From an uncultured Oscillospiraceae bacterium (GTDB taxonomy: Bacteria; Bacillota; Clostridia; Oscillospirales; Oscillospiraceae), in contig CAKUNY010000027.1 of the NCBI GenBank assembly GCA_934668605.1, forward strand, positions 1 through 16,722: DNA of 16,722 bases, written 5' to 3'. The notes under the pieces are model-generated. The model worked only from the letters and a program-made list of their open reading frames with translations. It was not told the DNA's origin and made no database searches. The position numbers and the translations under genes were made by a program. How positions within the stretch are numbered: position 1 is the first letter of the stretch; every line of letters starts with the position of its first letter. Below are positions 13,396-16,722 of this stretch, piece by piece.

Positions 13396-14088
13396 ATGGA
13401 AGATACCATCCGTATTTTAGTTGTGGACGACGAGGCGGACATCCGCCGCATCATCCGCATTTTGCTCGAGAGCCGGGGCTACCGCGTGCTCGAAGCGCCG
13501 AACGGAAAGCTCGCGGTCGAGGCCGTCAAAAAAGAGCCGGACGTCGATCTGATCCTGCTCGATATCATGATGCCCGAGCTCTCCGGCATTGAGGCCAGCC
13601 GGGAGATCCGGCAGCTCTCCAGCGCGCCGATCCTGTTTCTGACGGCCAGAACGCAGGAGCAGGATAAGCTGGAGGCCTATCAGTCGGGCGGCGATGATTA
13701 TCTGGCAAAGCCGTTTTCCCACGGGGAGCTTCTGATGAAGGTCGACTCGCTGCTCCGTCGTTACCGCGTCTATAAGGGCAAGATCACGGGAAAGCAGCTC
13801 AAAAGCGACGTCGTGCTGGACGAGGAGAACCGGAGAATCCTGCGCGGCGGCGAGGCCTTAGAATTGACGGAGACGGAATACTCCATCCTGCAGTTTCTGG
13901 CCGATCACCGGGGAAGCGTCGTATCGGTCGCGCAGATCTACGAGGGCGTATGGCACGAAAAGTATATGCCCGCGTCCAACAACACCGTTATGGTACATAT
14001 CGTGAACCTGCGCAAAAAGCTCGAGGACGACCCGGCCAATCCCCGCCTCATCCGAACCATCTGGGGAAAGGGGTATCAGATTGATTAA
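13396..14088 (+). CDS. OmpR/PhoB family response regulator
   Basis: A 230-residue DNA-binding response regulator. The receiver domain (about 1-118) has the acidic pair Asp11/Asp12, phospho-acceptor Asp56 in LILLDIMMP, the LFLTA threonine and the YLAKPF lysine. The C-terminal winged helix (about 130-230) has the typical ELTETEYSILQFL, VWHEKYMPASNNTVMVHIVNLRKKLE and IRTIWGKGYQID elements. ATG 13396 follows GGAGG with a 5-nt gap. The stop overlaps the start of the histidine kinase gene by 8 bp, so the pair is co-translated. It probably binds the TCTTAAAA pairs before its own operon and before the lipoprotein gene (inference from location and helical spacing). Confidence 0.93.
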   Translation: MEDTIRILVVDDEADIRRIIRILLESRGYRVLEAPNGKLAVEAVKKEPDVDLILLDIMMPELSGIEASREIRQLSSAPILFLTARTQEQDKLEAYQSGGDDYLAKPFSHGELLMKVDSLLRRYRVYKGKITGKQLKSDVVLDEENRRILRGGEALELTETEYSILQFLADHRGSVVSVAQIYEGVWHEKYMPASNNTVMVHIVNLRKKLEDDPANPRLIRTIWGKGYQID

Positions 14089-15430
14089 GCCGAAAAAGCC
14101 GAAGCTTCGGACGCTCCACCGAAAGCTCCTGGCAACGATGCTGGCCGCGCTGCTCGCCGCCATCGGCATGTATCTGCTTACGGACGCTTCCGGGCAGGCG
14201 ATCATTGAGAGATTTTACATGAGCGAGAGCGCGCAGAACCAGCGAAATCTCATGACCGTCTCGTCGTTTCAGACCTACGCGCGGGAATTTAATCTGGCCT
14301 CGTATGACACCGAGCAGATCTCCCGCTGGGCGATCTCGCAGGACGACACGTACATCTTACTCTACAAGGATCGCCGCCTCGCTGTGGAGGCCGGGTGGTG
14401 GGGCATTGACGAGCAGAGCACGGGCACGGAGAGTCTGGATGATCTATATAATGTGACGACCTACCCCGTATATTTAAGAGACGGCGTATTTCAGGCCGTT
14501 GTCTATGATTTTTCCGAATCAAAGCTCTATGACGGCGTGCAGATCGGAGCCATCGCCATCGCCTGTGTGACATTTGCAATCTTCATGCTGTTTTATAACC
14601 GGCGCATCACGCGCGCGATCGTGGAAATTTCAAACGAGGTGCGGCAGATCGGAGACGGGAACCTGCAATTGCAGCTTGTGGCGACCGGAGACGATGAGCT
14701 CGCGCGGCTCACCGAGAGCGTCGAGGCAATGCGAAAATCGATTCTCAAGAAGACCTACGAGCAGCAGCAGGCCTTAAAGCAGAATCAGGAGCTCATCTCC
14801 GCCATGAGCCACGATATCCGAAACCCGCTCACGGCGCTTCTGGGCTATCTCGACCTTGCGCAGAGCGGACAGTACAGCTCGCAGGAGGCCTATCAGAGCT
14901 ACATTTCCGCCGCCTACAGCAGAGCCGTGCAGCTCAAAACGCTGACCGACGCGCTGTTCCGGTATTCGCTCGTCTTCGGCGCGCAGGAGCTTCCGTTAAA
15001 GCTTGAGCGCTTCGACGCGGCGGCGCTTTTAGACCAGATGGTGGGAGAAGGCATTGTGATGCTCGAGCAGAAGGGCTTTACGATCTGCCGCGCGGTGCAG
15101 CCGGTTTCGTGTGAGATCGAGGTCGACGCGTCGTATTTTAAGCGTGTGCTCGATAATCTGGCGGACAATATCTGCAAATATGCGGATCCCGCAAAGCCCG
15201 TGCACCTTCTCGTCGCGCAGGAGGCGGGGACGCTCACGCTCTGCCAGACGAACGCGGTATTAAAAGACCCCGGGCAGGTCGAGAGCAACCGCATCGGCCT
15301 TCGCATCTGCGAAAAAATCATGCGCCAGCTGGGCGGCACCTTCGAAAAGATTCTGACAGACGATACCTTCACTGCCACCCTCACCCTTCCGGCGCACCAT
15401 CTGGAAAAGACGGAAGAACAAACCTCTTAA
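14081..15430 (+). CDS. Membrane sensor histidine kinase partner of the regulator
   Basis: A 449-residue sensor kinase. Membrane helix 1 is at about 15-35, an extracellular sensor of about 115 residues follows, helix 2 is at about 153-172, then a HAMP linker and coiled coil to about 225. The dimerisation domain has His244 in AMSHDIRNPLT. The ATPase domain has an N-box-like NLADNICKY near 357. The classical DxGxG G1 box is not recognisable; the expected region reads QTNAVLKDPGQVES, followed by NRIGLRICEKIMRQLGG in place of GLGLxI. Similar forms occur in some clostridial kinases. The start is TTG at 14081, overlapping the regulator stop, with AAAGGGG 7 nt upstream; the next ATG lacks a ribosome-binding site and would cut into helix 1. 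The signal sensed is unknown. Confidence 0.92.
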   Translation: MIKPKKPKLRTLHRKLLATMLAALLAAIGMYLLTDASGQAIIERFYMSESAQNQRNLMTVSSFQTYAREFNLASYDTEQISRWAISQDDTYILLYKDRRLAVEAGWWGIDEQSTGTESLDDLYNVTTYPVYLRDGVFQAVVYDFSESKLYDGVQIGAIAIACVTFAIFMLFYNRRITRAIVEISNEVRQIGDGNLQLQLVATGDDELARLTESVEAMRKSILKKTYEQQQALKQNQELISAMSHDIRNPLTALLGYLDLAQSGQYSSQEAYQSYISAAYSRAVQLKTLTDALFRYSLVFGAQELPLKLERFDAAALLDQMVGEGIVMLEQKGFTICRAVQPVSCEIEVDASYFKRVLDNLADNICKYADPAKPVHLLVAQEAGTLTLCQTNAVLKDPGQVESNRIGLRICEKIMRQLGGTFEKILTDDTFTATLTLPAHHLEKTEEQTS

Positions 15431-15443
15431 AATTTTCTTAAAA
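15425..15443 (+). promoter_or_regulatory. Second tandem TCTTAAAA repeat, upstream of the lipoprotein gene
   Basis: TCTTAAAA at 15425-15432 (overlapping the kinase stop codon) and 15436-15443, an 11-bp period. It ends 14 bp before the -35 of the lipoprotein promoter. That is about one helical turn further away than the site before the regulator operon. Confidence 0.55.
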
Positions 15444-15457
15444 ATCATCCGCAGGGC

Positions 15458-15486
15458 TTTCAACTTCTCGCGAAGCCTGCTATGAT
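15458..15486 (+). promoter_or_regulatory. Promoter of the lipoprotein gene
   Basis: TTTCAA (15458-15463), 17-bp spacer, TATGAT (15481-15486). The weak -35 behind a tandem repeat fits activation by the upstream response regulator. The leader is about 58 nt. Confidence 0.6.
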
Positions 15487-15515
15487 AGGGGAAAACCGAA
15501 ATCTGTACACAACAT

Positions 15516-15534
15516 GTGGGGGAAGGCTCCCCAC
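15516..15534 (+). other. Leader hairpin before the lipoprotein gene
   Basis: GTGGGG (15516-15521) pairs with CCCCAC (15529-15534) around a 7-nt loop, ending a few bases before the ribosome-binding site AAAGGAG. It is not a terminator, as no T-run follows. Confidence 0.4.
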
Positions 15535-15550
15535 GCGGAAAGGAGTATTT

Positions 15551-16722
15551 ATGAAAACATATCGTATGATTGCGGCGCTTCTCGCAATTGTGATGCTGCT
15601 GGGCGTGTTCGCCGGATGCAGCAAAAACGGCGGCGACACCACTGACCCGTCGAATCCCAGCTCCACCACCGGAACAAAAACCGAAACGAACGATGAAAAG
15701 GCGGCCAGCACCAGCAAATATGCCTATGAGGCGGCCTATCTTCCGATTCCCGACAACATTCAGTATGTGAACACCTCGACGATCTCGGGTTCGAACCTCT
15801 ACTTCACCGGCAGTATCATCGACGGCAAGCAGACCTACACCGAGCCCGACGGCACGGAAACGGAGTACGACAACTACCGCTCGGCACTGTTCAAGATGGA
15901 TGTCGAAACCGGTGACTGCACCGAGCTGACCGAATTCCAGCTGCCCGAGGTTCCTGAGGGCTGGATGGGAAGCACGGATCTCAATAACATTCAGACCGGA
16001 GCCGACGGCACGCTCTGGGCAATCTACGGCAGCTATACCTACCGCTACAATCCGCCCGCAGATCTGGCGGAGGACGACAGCATGTATAACTACTATGAGC
16101 AGGGCGAAAACAAGACAGGTCTTCTGCACCTCGACGCCGACGGCAAGGAGCTCAAGCGCATCGAGTTCAGCCAGACTGACGAAGACGGCAACAGCTTCTA
16201 TGTTTCGAGCTTCTTTGTCGATAACAGCGGCAACGTCTATCTCAGCAACTGGCAGAGCGTGTACATCTACGATCAGGACGGCAACAAGAAGGCAACCGTC
16301 GACCTGGGCGAAAACGGCGGCGATCTGTGCGAGCTGAAAGCCGGCGTTGTGGGCGTATGCTATTACAAAAATGACGAGGCAAAGCCGGAAGAAAGCGGCC
16401 GCGTCTTCCAGGAAATCGACCCTGCCACCGGCAAGCTCACGGGCGACACCGTCAAGATTCCCGACTCCGCCTACAATTTCTTCCCCGGCGACGATGTGTA
16501 CGATATCTACTACGACTACAACGGCAACATCTACGGCTATAAATTCGACACCGACACAAAGGATAAGGTGATCGACTGGATCGAGTGCGACATCAACTCC
16601 AACAATATCAATTCCTATTCCATTCTGCCCGACGGGCGCGTGATTGCGTTTGAAAACACCTACGACGACCAGACGCAGACGAACACCATGCAGCTGATCG
16701 TTATGACGCGCGTCGATGCGGC
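15551..16722 (+). CDS. Secreted lipoprotein with propeller-like repeats, cut by the window end
   Basis: 390 residues are visible, with no stop before the edge. The N-terminus is a lipoprotein signal peptide: MKTYR, a hydrophobic stretch, then the lipobox FAGC with Cys23 as the lipidated residue. A Ser/Thr/Asp-rich linker to about residue 57 follows. The rest has short repeating motifs such as GADGTLWAIYG, DNSGNVYLSN, YDQDGNKKATVDL, DYNGNIYGYKFD and LPDGRVIAFE, typical of beta-propeller folds, so it is an outer-surface protein. In related Clostridia such regions can precede an extracellular solute-binding domain. Whether one follows here lies outside the window. ATG 15551 follows AAAGGAG. Its position behind the histidine kinase gene, with its own TCTTAAAA site, suggests control by that system and perhaps a role in sensing or nutrient uptake. 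Confidence 0.85.
   Translation, partial: MKTYRMIAALLAIVMLLGVFAGCSKNGGDTTDPSNPSSTTGTKTETNDEKAASTSKYAYEAAYLPIPDNIQYVNTSTISGSNLYFTGSIIDGKQTYTEPDGTETEYDNYRSALFKMDVETGDCTELTEFQLPEVPEGWMGSTDLNNIQTGADGTLWAIYGSYTYRYNPPADLAEDDSMYNYYEQGENKTGLLHLDADGKELKRIEFSQTDEDGNSFYVSSFFVDNSGNVYLSNWQSVYIYDQDGNKKATVDLGENGGDLCELKAGVVGVCYYKNDEAKPEESGRVFQEIDPATGKLTGDTVKIPDSAYNFFPGDDVYDIYYDYNGNIYGYKFDTDTKDKVIDWIECDINSNNINSYSILPDGRVIAFENTYDDQTQTNTMQLIVMTRVDA

Overview
The window reads like chromosomal DNA of a GC-rich, low-oxygen Firmicute, most likely a gut Oscillospiraceae/Ruminococcaceae-type Clostridia. Supporting features are strong AAGGAGG ribosome-binding sites, sigma-A promoters with 16-17 bp spacers, a bile-salt-hydrolase-type amidase, a group-B-like [FeFe] hydrogenase, two MATE exporters and a UgpC/MsmX-type sugar-ABC ATPase. 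The genus assignment is inference. I see no tRNA, rRNA, CRISPR, transposase, phage or plasmid genes.

Layout. Bases 1-206 hold a consensus promoter pointing left out of the window and a terminator. Bases 207-5445 (all minus strand) carry a [FeFe] hydrogenase, a MATE exporter, a choloylglycine hydrolase (bsh) and a sugar-phosphate isomerase/epimerase-like TIM-barrel protein. Bases 5446-6367 have no recognisable protein gene but much structure: one copy of a 106-bp inverted-repeat element, the likely hydrogenase promoter, tandem terminators, and a promoter driving a probable cobalamin riboswitch with its own terminator. Bases 6368-8586 (minus) carry two ABC ATPases without partner permeases, separated by the second copy of the 106-bp element. 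Bases 8925-9854 (plus) carry a Nudix hydrolase coupled to a DUF523/TudS-like protein. Bases 9916-13039 (minus) carry a uridine-kinase-like protein, a second MATE exporter and an RluA-type pseudouridine synthase. Bases 13040-16722 hold a divergent control region, a response regulator and histidine kinase pair behind a hairpin-rich leader, and a lipoprotein gene that runs off the right edge.

How parts may work together. The first MATE gene and bsh have no terminator between them and may be co-expressed, as may the second MATE gene and the kinase. The OmpR-family regulator is flanked by two promoters that each carry a tandem TCTTAAAA repeat spaced by one helical turn (13118-13135 and 15425-15443). 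This suggests autoregulation and control of the lipoprotein gene. The least conventional segment is 5927-6326: a cobalamin aptamer with its own promoter and expression-platform terminator, but only about 110 nt of RNA with no convincing gene before the next terminator. It is a candidate B12-controlled small RNA, small peptide or relic.
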